Of a stretch of 64,000 nt of DNA, positions 12,740 through 25,500 are shown in pieces; within the stretch, counting starts at the first letter, position 1, and every line of letters starts with the position of its first letter. Origin of the DNA: Corylus avellana (Eukaryota; Streptophyta; Magnoliopsida; Fagales; Betulaceae); NCBI RefSeq assembly GCF_901000735.1, contig NC_081551.1, positions 18,132,545 to 18,196,544 of the forward strand. The letters are read 5' to 3'. Below the pieces are notes generated by a model. That model saw only the letters and a program-made list of their open reading frames with translations, did not search any database and had not been told where the DNA came from. A program made the translations under genes and the position numbers.

Positions 12740-15700
12740 CTAAAAAGGATGATCCTGCTTCCCATTTGAGTCAGATGTTGAAGCAGGAGGTCTTGAAGGA
12801 CCAGAATGTGGTGGGGGAGCTGTAAGGGCATAAGTAAGTCTGGATGAAGAGTTTTCAATTAGACCAGCGACTCCAGCAGCAGCAGATTGAGCATTTGAAG
12901 GTAGGAAAAGATCGTGTTTCTGGTCTTTATAAGCACTCCAAACCTGCAAGATGGGCGGCATGGCCAGCAATTGAGTTAACCTATTTATTAAATTTTAGAA
13001 CTAACCTCGCTCTCTTCTAATCAAACATTCCTTTGCGCTTCTCTAGAGATAGCTAACATTTTTTTTACTAAATGCCAAATAATGGCATGGGTTTTGATCT
13101 GAGTGAAAAAAAGTTTTCAATTATTAAGGACCAGAGTGATCAGTAGTCAGTACTACTAGAAACTCAGCAGTTGTGGGCAACAACAGAGAAGAAGAAAAAA
13201 ATCTATAAGGCTGATGCAGTAGAAACTAAAATGAACAAGTATCTCATGACTAAAATGTGTGTTTTTTATTACTAAGCAAAGATAAAAATATAAGATCATC
13301 AGGATATGACAAAATTTCATGATGAACAATTCAAGAACATTCTCCAGACAATATAGTTAAAAAAACTACCAAAACATTAAGAGTCGGAAAAAAATGAAAA
13401 GTTTGCTAAGACTTACATTAGAAGCATTCAATATGTCACGCACTTTAGTACAGTGGGCCCCTTCGGTCGCAAATGCATGCAAAACCTGGATAAGCACATT
13501 CAAGCAAGATGGCGTGAAATTTTAGCCTTAATAAACTGCATCAATTTAACCCCACAACCNNNNNNNNNNNNNNNNNNNNCTCCCTCTAATTTAGAGGAAA
13601 TTAACAACATGACTCACAATTCTAATCTTTGTGAGGATGAGATATGATAGCCAATGTGTGGAACAAGTTGTAAATTCCTAACAAAATAACATATAAGTGA
13701 ACGTAATGTGAAAAATAGAGAACGTTTTCCAAATAACATAATAGAAGAGGATGCCCTTTCACATTATGTTTCAGAAGAATGGGACAACGACAGCAAAACC
13801 AATATAATGTAATTTGTGTCTAAGAATAGCCAGCAGTAAGAATATCTCACCAATGACTTGGTATGCAACCCAACTACTTTTCTATATTAAGGAGGCAACC
13901 AAACTTTTTTACATGCATATAACAGTAAAGGTTTATGAAGTCCTAGGTAATCTAGAAGNNNNNNNNNNNNNNNNNNNNATTCAATCCAATATTTTCAAGC
14001 TGTAAACAAACCACAAACCTAAACCATAATATCTAATTCTAAGACCCCAACTTTCAAATGACAAGCCCACAATGAGCACCAGTTACATCAGCGAGCCTAA
14101 AAAACTATCATTCCGAACATTTGGTCACCAGTTCACAGCTTTGGAGAAATAAATTAATTTTCTTAGATTTAAACCACATTAACAAACAATATAGCAAAAT
14201 TGCCATAGTTTTACTAATTCTCTCATTTCTGGTAAAAGACTTCCAATAAAGGAAAATATGATCAATGCTTGTTCTCCATATTCTCCCTCAACTATACTTG
14301 ACTACACATATAATTTAACCCTTTTTTTGTAATAATGTTAATAAAAAAAAAAGGAAATAATAAAGTTTATTAATGGGTTCTAAATTCATTAAGGTTAAAA
14401 TTGAATCTAAAGCTCCAGGTGGGCCACTATAGACGTCAACACCGCCAATAAGGCGTCGACCTCTTGCTCGGAAGTGGGTTTTAAAGGTAGTAGGGAATTA
14501 AGAAGGCTCTCTTGCTCCATTAATTATGAAGCAAAGAGCAGTAGTGTGAGATTTGGTAGAGTCAAGGGGAGGGCTGTCGATGGTTATTTATGAAGCCCAA
14601 GCTGCTTTCATGGAACGTAAGAGGGTCAACGAGGAAGGCAAACATCATTTGTTTGCAAGAATCCAAATTGGAGCTCATTTCCAACAATGGTGTGCATAGT
14701 CTGTGGGGATATCATCATGTGGATTGGTGCTACTCAGCCTCTAGAGGGGACTCTGGTTGTATTTTTCTCATGTGGGATAGGAGGGTTGTGGAGAAGATCA
14801 AAGAGTATGTGGGAAAATTTTATGTTGCTTGCTCGTTCAAAAACATCGAAGATGGGTTCTCTTGGGCTTTTACGGGGGTTTATAGGCCCAACATATATGG
14901 TGACAGAAGATTGTTATAGGAGGAATTGACCGGCTTGCTTGGTGGAATCTGTTGTGGTGCATTGGAGACTTTAACATCACCCGTTTTCCTAGTGACATGT
15001 CAGGTGAAGGCCATTTTAGTCCCACTAAGATGGATTTTTCTGATTTTATCTTTGAGCAGGGCCTCATGGACCTCCCCCTTGTAGGTGGGACTTTTATGTG
15101 GTCTAACAGTCGGAAGACTCCTTCTCGGTCTAGCATCGATAGGTTTCTGGTCTTTTCGGAATGGGAAGCCAGGTTCCCTGAACTATCTCAGAAAAGGTTG
15201 CATTGGTTATGTTTAGACCACTTCTACATTCTTTTTTTTTTTTTGATAAGTAATGTAGTATATATCAAAATCGCAAAGGGGGCGCAATCATAGTACACAA
15301 GAGAACACCTAATACGAAAGAGAAAAAAGAACAAGGGAATCTGAAAAGCTAATAACTAATAGAGCTAGATAAGCAGTTGTCCAAGTAAAGAGGGCAAAAA
15401 AGAAATAAGACTTGAGCTCCTCTAATGCCCTCTCAAGATTACCGAAGTTCCTATCATTTCTTTCCCTCCATAAGCTCCACATAAGGCAGAGAGGCACCAT
15501 CTTCTAGACAGCCGCACTCCGAGAATTACCCCCCGATCACTTGCAGGCCAACAAGTCCGCCACATTGTTAGGCATGACACATGAGAGTCCAAAGCGACTA
15601 AAGATGGCGTTCCTTAAGGCACTAGCGTCCTCGCAATGGAGGAGATGATCAACGGATTCCCCATTCAATTTACATAGACAACGCCGATTAACCACAATAA

Positions 15701-18700
15701 GTTGTCTTTTCTTGAGATTATCCATAGTAAGAATCTTCCCCAAAGCCACCAACCAGGCGAAGAAAGCCACTTTGGAGGGAGCCTTGGTCCGCCAAAACAC
15801 TTCTGCATTCTTCTTGATTGTGGTAGTATTCAAGGGGGCAAAAGGTAGATGGTTTTGTGAACAAGGTGAGGCAGTGGTGGTCATCTTATTAGTTTCTAGG
15901 CCTCCCTAGCCTTATTCTAGCTTGTAAACTTAAGGCCTTGAAAGTTGATTTAAGAACCTGGAATTAGCATGTGTTTGGCAACGAGGTATCTCAAAAAAAA
16001 AAAAATCTCTTTTGGAGATGTTGCGTGTTCTTGATGGTTTAGAGGAAGAATTAGATGATGAAGAGACACTATGGAAGATATATGTCATTGAGGAATTGGA
16101 GAAAGCTAATTTAAAGTAGGAGATAAGTTGGAGGCAAAAGTCAAGGGTTCTTTGGTTAAAAGAGGGTGACAAATGTACGAAGTTTTTCCATTAGGTGGCT
16201 AATTTGAATAGGAGGAACAACTACATCGAGACGTTGTCAATCAATAGCTCAGTATTTTATGATCAACCGGCAATCAAAGATCACATTGTGCAATTCTATG
16301 ATAGTCTTTTTTCATAACAATTTAGTTGGCGCCCCAAGCTGGATGACCTCAATTTTGATTCCAATGATGTGGAGGCTTCTTGGTTAGAGAGACCATTCGA
16401 GTCGGTGAGGTTGGTAAATGGTATGAATAGTGAGAAGGCGCTAGACCTTAATGGTTTTTCTGTGGCGTTCTTCTAAGTAAGTTGAGAGGTGATCAAGACA
16501 GACATTATGGGACGTTTCACGATTTTCATACTAGTAGCAAGTTCCAGAAAAGTCTCAATGCCACCTTCATTTCCCTCATTCCAAAGAAATTTGGGGCCAT
16601 TGATCTTAGGGACTTTCGCCCTATTAGTATTTTGAGTTTACAAGATTATTGCTAGTCCCTGCCAATAGGTTGAAAAGGGTTGTCGGGAAGCTTATTCCGA
16701 AGCCCCAAAACGCTTTTGTCAGAGGTAGCCAAATCCTTGATTATGTGCTCATTGCAAATGAATCTCTAGAAAGTAGGATCAGATCTGTAAGTTGGATATT
16801 GAGAAGGCCTACAATCGTGTCAATTGAGAATTCTTACTTTACTTCTTGAGGAGGTGTGGTTTTGGGGAGAAATGGCGTTCTTGGATAACGCATTGTATTT
16901 CTTCGGTGCACTTCTCCATTTTGGTGAATGGCACTCCGTTTAGTTTCTTTGATATATCCTATGGTTTGAGACAGTGAGATCATTTTTCGCCTTTTCTCTT
17001 TGTTATTGTTATGGAGACTTAAAGTAGAATGACTTCTACAACTGATGATGGGGGTTTTCTTTCAGGATTTTTTATGAGGCCTGGGAAGGTTAACATCTCA
17101 AACTTCTTGTTTGCAGATAACAATTTGGTTTTCTATGGGGGCCAAGCCTGACCACCTCTGCTATTTGAGTGCTTTATTTTTATGCTTCGAAGCTATCTCC
17201 GGATTGAAGATTAATTTGACTAAATTGGAATTGGTTCTAATGGGTAATGTTGAGAATGTGTATGGGTTGGCTAGCATTCTAGCAGTGGGTTTCTTCTTTG
17301 CCTATGAAGCATCTTGGTCTCACTTTGGTGGCCTCCTTTAGGGCCAAGTCGATTTGGAATGGTGTTATTTAAATGATTGAGCAGTGGTTGGCTAGTTGGA
17401 AAGGATGTACCTGCCTAAGGGAGCAGGATTACCCTTATCAAGAGCACCATTTCCAATTAGCCTATGTAATTCATGACCCTTTTCCCTCTCCCTATGGGTG
17501 TTGCAAACTAACTGAATAGAGAAGCTTCAATGAGATTTCTTGTGGGGGAGGTTTGGCAAAGAGTTCAAATTTCACTTGGTAAGTTGGTCCTAAGTTTGCT
17601 CTCCGATCTCTGAGGAAGATTTGTAGGTTCGGAACCTGGAAGCTTTCTAGTGGATCTAATAAGTTAAATGTTAGCTCCGCTAAAGTAGCTCATGACTGGG
17701 AGGTGGATTTCTTTGTCTCGTTCTTTAGCTTGGTGAAGACAAGCTTTGGTGGACCCCCTCCTAAAAAAGGTTCAATGTTAAATCTTTCTACATTGTTTTG
17801 GTTCGTATTGATGGCTCTCATTTTCCTTCGAAGAGTATTTGGCGGGCTAAAGCTCTTTGGAGGGTGGCTTTCTTTGCTTGGTGGGGGCCCTAAGAAAGCT
17901 CCCTACCATGAACAATCAAGAAGCAGCATGTCATTGTTATTGACAGGTTCTGTATGTGTAAGAGTAATGGGGAGTCTGTGGACCATATTCTTCCCCATTT
18001 TGAGGTTTCTTGCGCCTTATGGAATTTTTTTTCAAGCACTTTAGGTTGTCTTAGGTTCGAGTAGTCGACTTGCTTGCTTGTTGGTAGATTGCTTGTAGAA
18101 CTTGGAGTGTAGTATGGAAGATGGTGCCTCTTTGCCACTTGTGGTGCCTTTCAAGGGAAATGAATTATAGAAATTTTGAGGACCACGAGAGAAAGTTGGA
18201 GGAGCTTGAGTCATTTTTCTTCTATACTCTTTTCTTTAGATAACTGCATTTATTTGAGTTCAGTTATCATGATTTTCTTGTTCTTTTTTCTCCTTCTAGT
18301 TAGCTAAAGTGTTTTCTCTTGTATACTTCTTGTACACCTGAGACGCCTTATGCTTTTAATGATATTTTGATTAATTATAAATAAAAAAAGCAGGATGCAA
18401 TTTCGGAAAACAAATGTCTTACTTATATAAATAAGAATAAAACTCTCGTACAATCTATAAATACAATTATAAGTATTATAAAATCACTACTTATCCCAAA
18501 AGCTTAAGCTAATAAAAAATGATTGTTTTCATCATTTAATTATTATTTTAATACTCCCCTCACATGTGGGTTCAAACTCTTTCTTAATAAGCGAGACTCA
18601 ACATGTAGAATATTTAATTGAAATGGAAGGAGAATGACTGCAACAAGGTTCAAACTCAAGAACTTTGTTCTAATACCATGTTAAATCATCACTTATCCTA

Positions 18701-20737
18701 AAAACTTAAGCTTATAGGAAATGATTGTTTAAATCATATAAATAATATTCTAACACAATTAATATGCATTTCACACACATGACTGTTCAATTGTGTCTGC
18801 CTGGGCATATTTTAGCATTTCTCTTGGTGCAAATAAAAGAGTTTTGACATTCATTTGGATCTGCAAGGCATAGATCACGCCACAATTGAAACTAGAAGTA
18901 AACCTATGGATTGATTAATGAACCTAGACAATGGAAGTTACNNNNNNNNNNNNNNNNNNNNTACACTAGAATATAGACATTTGCTCAACACTTTAGAATA
19001 GCATCAACAAAACTCAATAAAACAATATCAAAATAGTAAATGTTCTAACCTCAATTGCAAGCACCCTGCCAATAGATGCTTCAGATTCATTCCACTTCAT
19101 CTGAGAGCAAAGTCCATTCCTTCCCCCAGCCCTCCAATCAAGAAGGCCGAGAAGTACTTCAACAAGACCAACCCTACATTATTCACACAATTTGTCCTAG
19201 CATCAGAAAACATAAAAATATAAATTTTATATGAAAAAGAAATCACGAGATTAAAAATTCCACCGAGAAGAGATGCCTCAATAAGGTTTATATAATCTAT
19301 TACATATTCTACATCAGAGAACGACAACTACAATAATTGGATGTATGTCCACTGTAGTTGACATTATTCAGTAGGCAATAACACATTATATTCAAGTTGG
19401 CACAGCTAAAGACCTCCTAATAAGCTGACATCTTCACATTGGCATCATATTCATTTTATCTAACATTTGCATGTGAAGCCTTTATTGCAATTAGTCAAAT
19501 GATGACAATGACTTCAGATTTCACCAATTTTTAGGTGATTTCTTATCCCAATTCTAGAAAGATTAAATGCAACTTTCACAATGATGCAACTATGGAATAA
19601 GAGTCAAATTGCTGTCTTTAGACTGATTCCTAGTTATTGTGGCGTAAGAGCTTTTCATATGTGGGGCCATCATGCGACATCTGATTGAAGCAAGACCTAT
19701 GCTTTTGAAGCTTATATCATAAGTGTCTTAGGGTCAAATTGAGTACCTAGTTAATGAGTTAACGGCAATTTTTATTTGTAGAGGCAGATTGTAATTCTGG
19801 CATAATTTTCTTTTCTTTTTACATCATTTTCTTAATTATGTTTAGTCTAGATTCTTCTAGAATTTGTATACTAGTAGGAGTCTCTTATTGGATTATCTTG
19901 AGCCTTAGTTTATGAGTAATATTACGAGTCATATTAGGAGTCATAGTCCTAATAGGTTAAGAGTCGGTCTATATAAAAATGCTCCATTGCATTCAAAGAT
20001 TTCAGACTTGAATAATGGAATAATGAGTGATTTGCCTATGTGCCTATAGTCTTCTACTATATCTTCTTCTTCTTCAGCATGATATTATTTTCAATATTAT
20101 TGTTCACCACACTGATTGTGCAGCCCCTGAACAGCAACAAACTTGCCTCTTTTTCTTCTTTTTTATAACCCCATATCAAACCTTTCTACTGGCATATCAA
20201 AACCCTAGCATCCCGCATACTTTGTCTACCAAATAGCCACCAAAAACCCATCAAAATAAGCCTTTAAAGTTATATTATTTGCTGCTGTAAAGAAATCCTG
20301 CAATCTGCTTGTTCTCTAGTTCAGTCCTTTTGCAATTCAATCCAATATTTTCAAGCTGTAAACAAACCACAAACCTAAACCATAATATCTAATTCTTTTT
20401 TTGATAAGTAATAAAACCATAATATCTAATTCTAAGACCCCAACTTTCAAATGACAAGCCCACAATGAGCACCAGATACATCAGCGAGCCTATAAAACTA
20501 TCATTTCGAACATTTGGTCACCAGTTCACAGCTTTGGAGAAATAAATTAATTTTCTTAGATTTAAACCACATTAACAAACAATATAGCAAAATTGCCATG
20601 GTTTTACTAATTCTCTCATTTCTGGTAAAAGACTTCCAATAAAGGAAAATATGATCAATGTTTGTTCTCCATATTCTCCCACAACTATACTTGACTACAC
20701 ATACAATTTAACCCTTTTTTGTAATAATGTTAATTAA

Positions 20738-20770
<33 letters not shown>

Positions 20771-23700
20771 GTTTATTAATGGGTTCTAAATTCATTAAGG
20801 TTAAAATTGAATCTAAAGCTCCAGGTGGGCCACTATAGACGTCAACACCGCTAATAAGGTGTCGACCTCTTGCTCGGAAGTGGGTTTTAAATGTACTAGG
20901 GAATTAAGAAGGCTCTCTTGCTCCATTAATTATGAAGCAAAGAGCAGTAGTGCGAGATATGGTAGAGTCAAGGGGCGGGCTGTCGATGGATATTTATGAA
21001 GCCCAAGCTGCTTTCATGGAACGTAAGAGGTCAACGAGGGTGACAAGCACTTGAGATTTAGAAATTTGCTTAGATAGTGGAATGCAGACATCATTTGTTT
21101 GCAAGAATCCAAATTGGAGCTCATTTCCAACAATGGTGTGCATAGTCTGTGGGGATATCATCATGTGGATTGGTGCTACTCAGCCTCTAGAGGGGCCTCT
21201 GGTTGTATTTTTCTCATGTGGGATAGGAGGGTTGTGGAGAAGATCGAAGAGTGGGGAAAATTTTATGTTGCTTGCTCGTTCAAAAACATCGAAGATGGGT
21301 TCTCTTGGGCTTTTACAGGGGTTTATGGGCCCAACATAGATGGTGACAGAAGATTGTTATGGGAGGAATTGACCGGCTTGCTTGGTGGAATCTGTCGTGG
21401 TGCATTGGAGACTTTAACATCACCCGTTTTCCTAGTGACATGTCAGGTGAAGGCCATTTTAGTCCCACTATGATGGATTTTTCTAATTTTATCTTTGAGC
21501 AGGGTCTCATGGACCTCCCCCTTGTAGGTGGGACTTTTACGTGGTCTAACAGCCGGGAGACTCCTTCTCGGTCTAGAATCGATAGGTTTCTGGTCTTTTC
21601 GGAATGGGAAGCCAGGTTCCTTGAACTATCTCAGAAAAGGTTGCATAGGTTATGTTTAGACCACTTCCACATTCTTTTTTTTTTTTTTGATAAGTAATAT
21701 AGTATATATCAAAAGCGCAAAGGGGCGCAATCCTAGTACACAAGAGAACACCTAATACGAAAGAGAAAAATGAACAAGGTAATCTGAAAAGCTAATAACT
21801 AATAGAGCTAGATAAGCAATTGTCTAAGTAAAGAGGGCAAAAAAGAAATAAGACTTGAGCTCCTCTAATGTCCTCTCAAGATTACCGAAGTTCCTATAAT
21901 TTCTTTCCCTCCATAAGCTCCACATAAGGCAGAGAGGCCCCATCTTCCAGACGGCCGCACTCCGAGAATTACCCCCCGACCACCCGCAGGCCAACAAGTT
22001 AGGCATGACACAGGAAAGTCCAAAGCAACTAAATATGGCGTTCCATAAGGCACTAGCGTCCTCGCAATGGAGGAGATGATCAACGGATTCCCAATTTACA
22101 TAGACAATGCCGATTAACCACAATAAGTTATCTTTTCCTGAGATTATCCATAGTAAGAATCTTCCCCAAAGCCACCAACCAGGCGAAGAAAGCCACTTTG
22201 GAGGGAGCCTTGGTCCGCCAAAACACTTATGCATTCTTCTTGATTGTGGTAGTATTCAGGGGGGCAAAAGGTAGATGGTTTTGTGAACAAGGTGAGGCAG
22301 TGGTGGTCATCTTATCGGTTTCTAGGCCTCCCTAGCCTTATTCTGGCTTGTAAACTTAAGGCCTTGAAAGTTGATTTAAGAACCTGGAATTAGCATGTGT
22401 TTGGCAACAAGGTATCTCAAAAAAAAAATCTCTTTTGGAGATGTTGCGTGTTCTTGATGGTTTAGAGGAAGAATTAGATGATGAAGAGAAACTAAGGAAG
22501 ATATATGTCATTGAGGAATTGGAGAAAGCTAATTTAAAGGAGGAGATAAGTTGGAGGCAAAAGTCAAGGGTTCTTTGGTTAAAAGAGGGTGACAAATGTA
22601 CAAAGTTTTTCCATTAGGTGGCCAATTCGAATAGGAGGAACAACTACATCGAGACGTTGTCAATCAATGGCTCAGTATCTTCTGATCAACCGGCAATCAA
22701 AGATCACATTGTGCAATTCTATGATAGTCTTTTTTCATAACAATTTAGTTGGCGCCCCAAGATGGATGACCTCGATTTTGATTCCAATGAAGTGTTGGCT
22801 TCCTGATTAGAGAGACCATTCGAGTCGGTGAGGTTCTTGATGTGGTGAATGGTATGAATAGTGAGAAGGCGCTAGACCCTAATGGTTTTTTTGTGGCGTT
22901 CTTCTAAGTATGTTGAGAGGTGATCAAGATAGACATTATGGGACGTTTCACGATTTTCATGCTAGTAGCAAGTTCCATAAAAGTCTCAATGCCACCTTCA
23001 TTTCCCTTATTCCAAAGAAATTCAGGGCCATTGATCTTAAGGACTTTCGCCCTATCAGTATTTTGAGTTTACAAGATTATTGCTAAAGTCCCTGCCAATA
23101 GGTTGAAAAGGGTTGTCGGGAAGCTTATTCCGAAGCCCCAAAATGCTTTTGTCAAAGGTAGCCAAATCCTTGATTATGTGCTCATTGCAAATGAATCTCT
23201 AGATAGTAGGATCAGATCTGTAAGTTGGATATTGAGAAGGCCTACGATCGTGTCAATTGAGAATTCTTACTTTACTTGTTGAGGAGGTGTGGTTTTGGGG
23301 AGAAATGGCGTTCTTGGATAACACATTGTATTTCTTCGGTGCACTTCTCCATTTTGGTGAATGGCACTCCATTTCGTTTCTTTGGTATATCCTGTGGTTT
23401 GAGACAGTGAGATCCTTTTTCGCCTTTTCTCTTTGTTATTGTTATGGAGACTTTAAGTAGAATGACTTCTACAACTGATGATGGGGGTTTTCTTTCCGGA
23501 TTTTTTATAAGGCCTAGGAAGGTTAACATCTCAAACTTCTTGTTTGCGGATAACAATTTGGTTTTCTATGGGACCAAGCCTGACCACCTCTGCTATTTGA
23601 GTGCTTTATTTTTATGCTTCGAAGCTATCTCCGGATTGAAGATTAATTTGACTAAATTGGAATTGGTTCTAATGGGTAATGTTGAGCATGTGTATGGGTT

Positions 23701-25500
23701 GGCTAGCATTCTGGCTGTGGGTTTCTTCTTTGCCTATGAAGTATCTTGGTCTCACTTTGGCGGCCTCCTTTAGGACCAAGTCGATTTGGGATGGTGTTAT
23801 TTAAATGACAGAGCAGTGGTTGGCTAGTTGGAAAGGATGTACTTGTCTAAGGGAGCAGGATTACCCTTATCAAGAGCACCATTTCCAATTTGCCTATGTA
23901 ATTCATGTCCCTTTTTCCCTCTCCCTATGGGTGTTGCAAACTAACTGTATAGAGAAACTTCAACGAGATTTCTTGCGGGGGAGGCTTGGCAAAGAGTTCA
24001 AATTTCACTTGGTAAGTTAGTCCTAAGTTTGCTCTCCGATCTTTGAGGGAGATTTGTGGGTTCAGAACCTGGAAGCTTTCTAGTGGATCTAATAAGTTAA
24101 ATGTTAGCTTCGCTAAAGTAGCTCATGACTGGGAGGTGGATTTCTTTGTCTCGTTCTTTAGCTTGGTGAAGACAAGCTTTGGTGGACCCCCTCCTTAAAA
24201 AGGTTCAATGTTAGATCTTTCTACATTGTTTTGGTTCGTATTGATGGCTCTCATTTCCCTTTGAAGAGTATTTGGCAGGCTAAAGCTCCTTGGAGGGTGG
24301 TTTTCTTTGCTTGGTGGGGGCCCTAAGAAAGCTCCCTACCATGAACAATCAAGAAGCAACATGTCATTGTTATTGACAGGTTCTGTATGTGTAAGAGTAA
24401 TGGGGAGTTTGTGGACCATATTCTTCTCCATTGTGAGGTTGCTTGCGCCTTATGGAATTTTTTTTCAAGCACTTTAGGTTGTCTTGGGTTCAAGTAGTCG
24501 GCTTGCTTGCTTGTTGGTAGATTGCTTGTAGAACTTGGAGTGTAGTATGGAAGATGGTGCCTCTTTGCCACATGTGGTGCCTTTCAAGGGAAATGAATTA
24601 TAGAAATTTTGAGGACCACAAGAGAACGTTGGAGGAGCTTGAGTCATTTTTCTTCTATACTCTTTTCTTTAGACAACTGCATTTATTTGTGTTCAGTTAT
24701 CATGATTTTTTTGTTCTTTTTTCTCCTACTAGTTAGCTAAGTGTTTTCTCTTGTATTCTTCTTGTGTACCTGAGGCGCCTTATGCTTTTAATGATATTTT
24801 GATTACTTATAAATAAAAAAAGCAGGATGTAATTTCGGAAAACAAATGTCTTACTTCTATAAATAAGAATAAAACTCTCGTGCAATCTATAAATACAATT
24901 ATAAGTATTATAAAATCACTACTTATCCCAAAAGCTTAAGCTAATAGAAAATAACTGTTTTCATCATTTAATTATTATTTTAATACTCCCTTCACATGTG
25001 GGCTCAAACTCTCCATTAATAAGTGAGACTCAACAAGTAGAATATTTAATTGAAATGGGAGGAGAATGACTGCGACAAGGTTCAAACTCAAGAACTTTGT
25101 TCTAATACCATGTTAAATCATCACTTATCTTAAAAACTTAAGCTTATAGGAAATGATTGTTTAAATCATATAAATAATATTCTAACACAATTAATATGCA
25201 TTTCACACACATGACTGTTCAAGTGTCTGCCTGGGCATATTTTAGCATTTCTCTTGGTGCAAATAAAAGAGTTTTGACATTCATTTGGATCTGCAAGGCA
25301 TAGATCACGCCACAATTGAAACTAGAAGTAAACCTATGGATTGATTAATGAACCTAGACAATGGAAGTTACTCACTTAAGTCCTTGTGCAACAAGAGCAT
25401 CCCTAGCTCTATTTCCAGCAACCACAACACGTTTTAGTGTCTCAAGAGCTAGTATGCTTCCACTTTGCCATCCTATTGCTTTCATTAGAAGTGGAACAAC
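12740..25500 (-). CDS. GRV2: GRV2 exons 19-22, C-terminal part
   Basis: Exons are 25376-25500 ([11 protein letters not shown]...AQGLK), 19050-19173 ([13 protein letters not shown]...RVLAIE), 13417-13485 ([20 protein letters not shown]) and 12740-12943 ([17 protein letters not shown]...DHPF, stop TAG). Exon 19 ends in phase 2 and exon 20 supplies the missing base. The order and spacing of conserved residues match Arabidopsis GRV2. The very long introns 19 and 20 hold two copies of a LINE-bearing segment, and intron 20 has three 20-N gaps. The tail ([18 protein letters not shown]) is Pro/Ser-rich. Confidence 0.92.

Larger units (their letters stand above)
13979..18941. repeat. Near-copy of GRV2 intron-19 segment, flanked by 20-N gaps
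   Basis: This whole piece, between the gaps at 13959-13978 and 18942-18961, matches 20336-25370 end to end with scattered substitutions and small indels. Its right end stops at aatggaagttac; the other copy continues there into the last bases of exon 19. It contains no GRV2 exon. It sits inside intron 20, whose own sequence is otherwise 13486-13958 plus 18962-19049. An allelic fragment placed in a scaffold gap is the simplest reading. Confidence 0.85.
20336..25370. repeat. Second copy of the LINE-bearing intron segment (in GRV2 intron 19)
   Basis: This is the counterpart of 13979-18941, uninterrupted in its contig and continuous with exon 19, so it is probably the correctly placed version. 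It differs by substitutions, a longer TAA microsatellite (20742-20768), a micro-insertion with target duplication near 20400, and repair of some lesions seen in the other copy (for example TGG retained near 21362). Confidence 0.85.
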
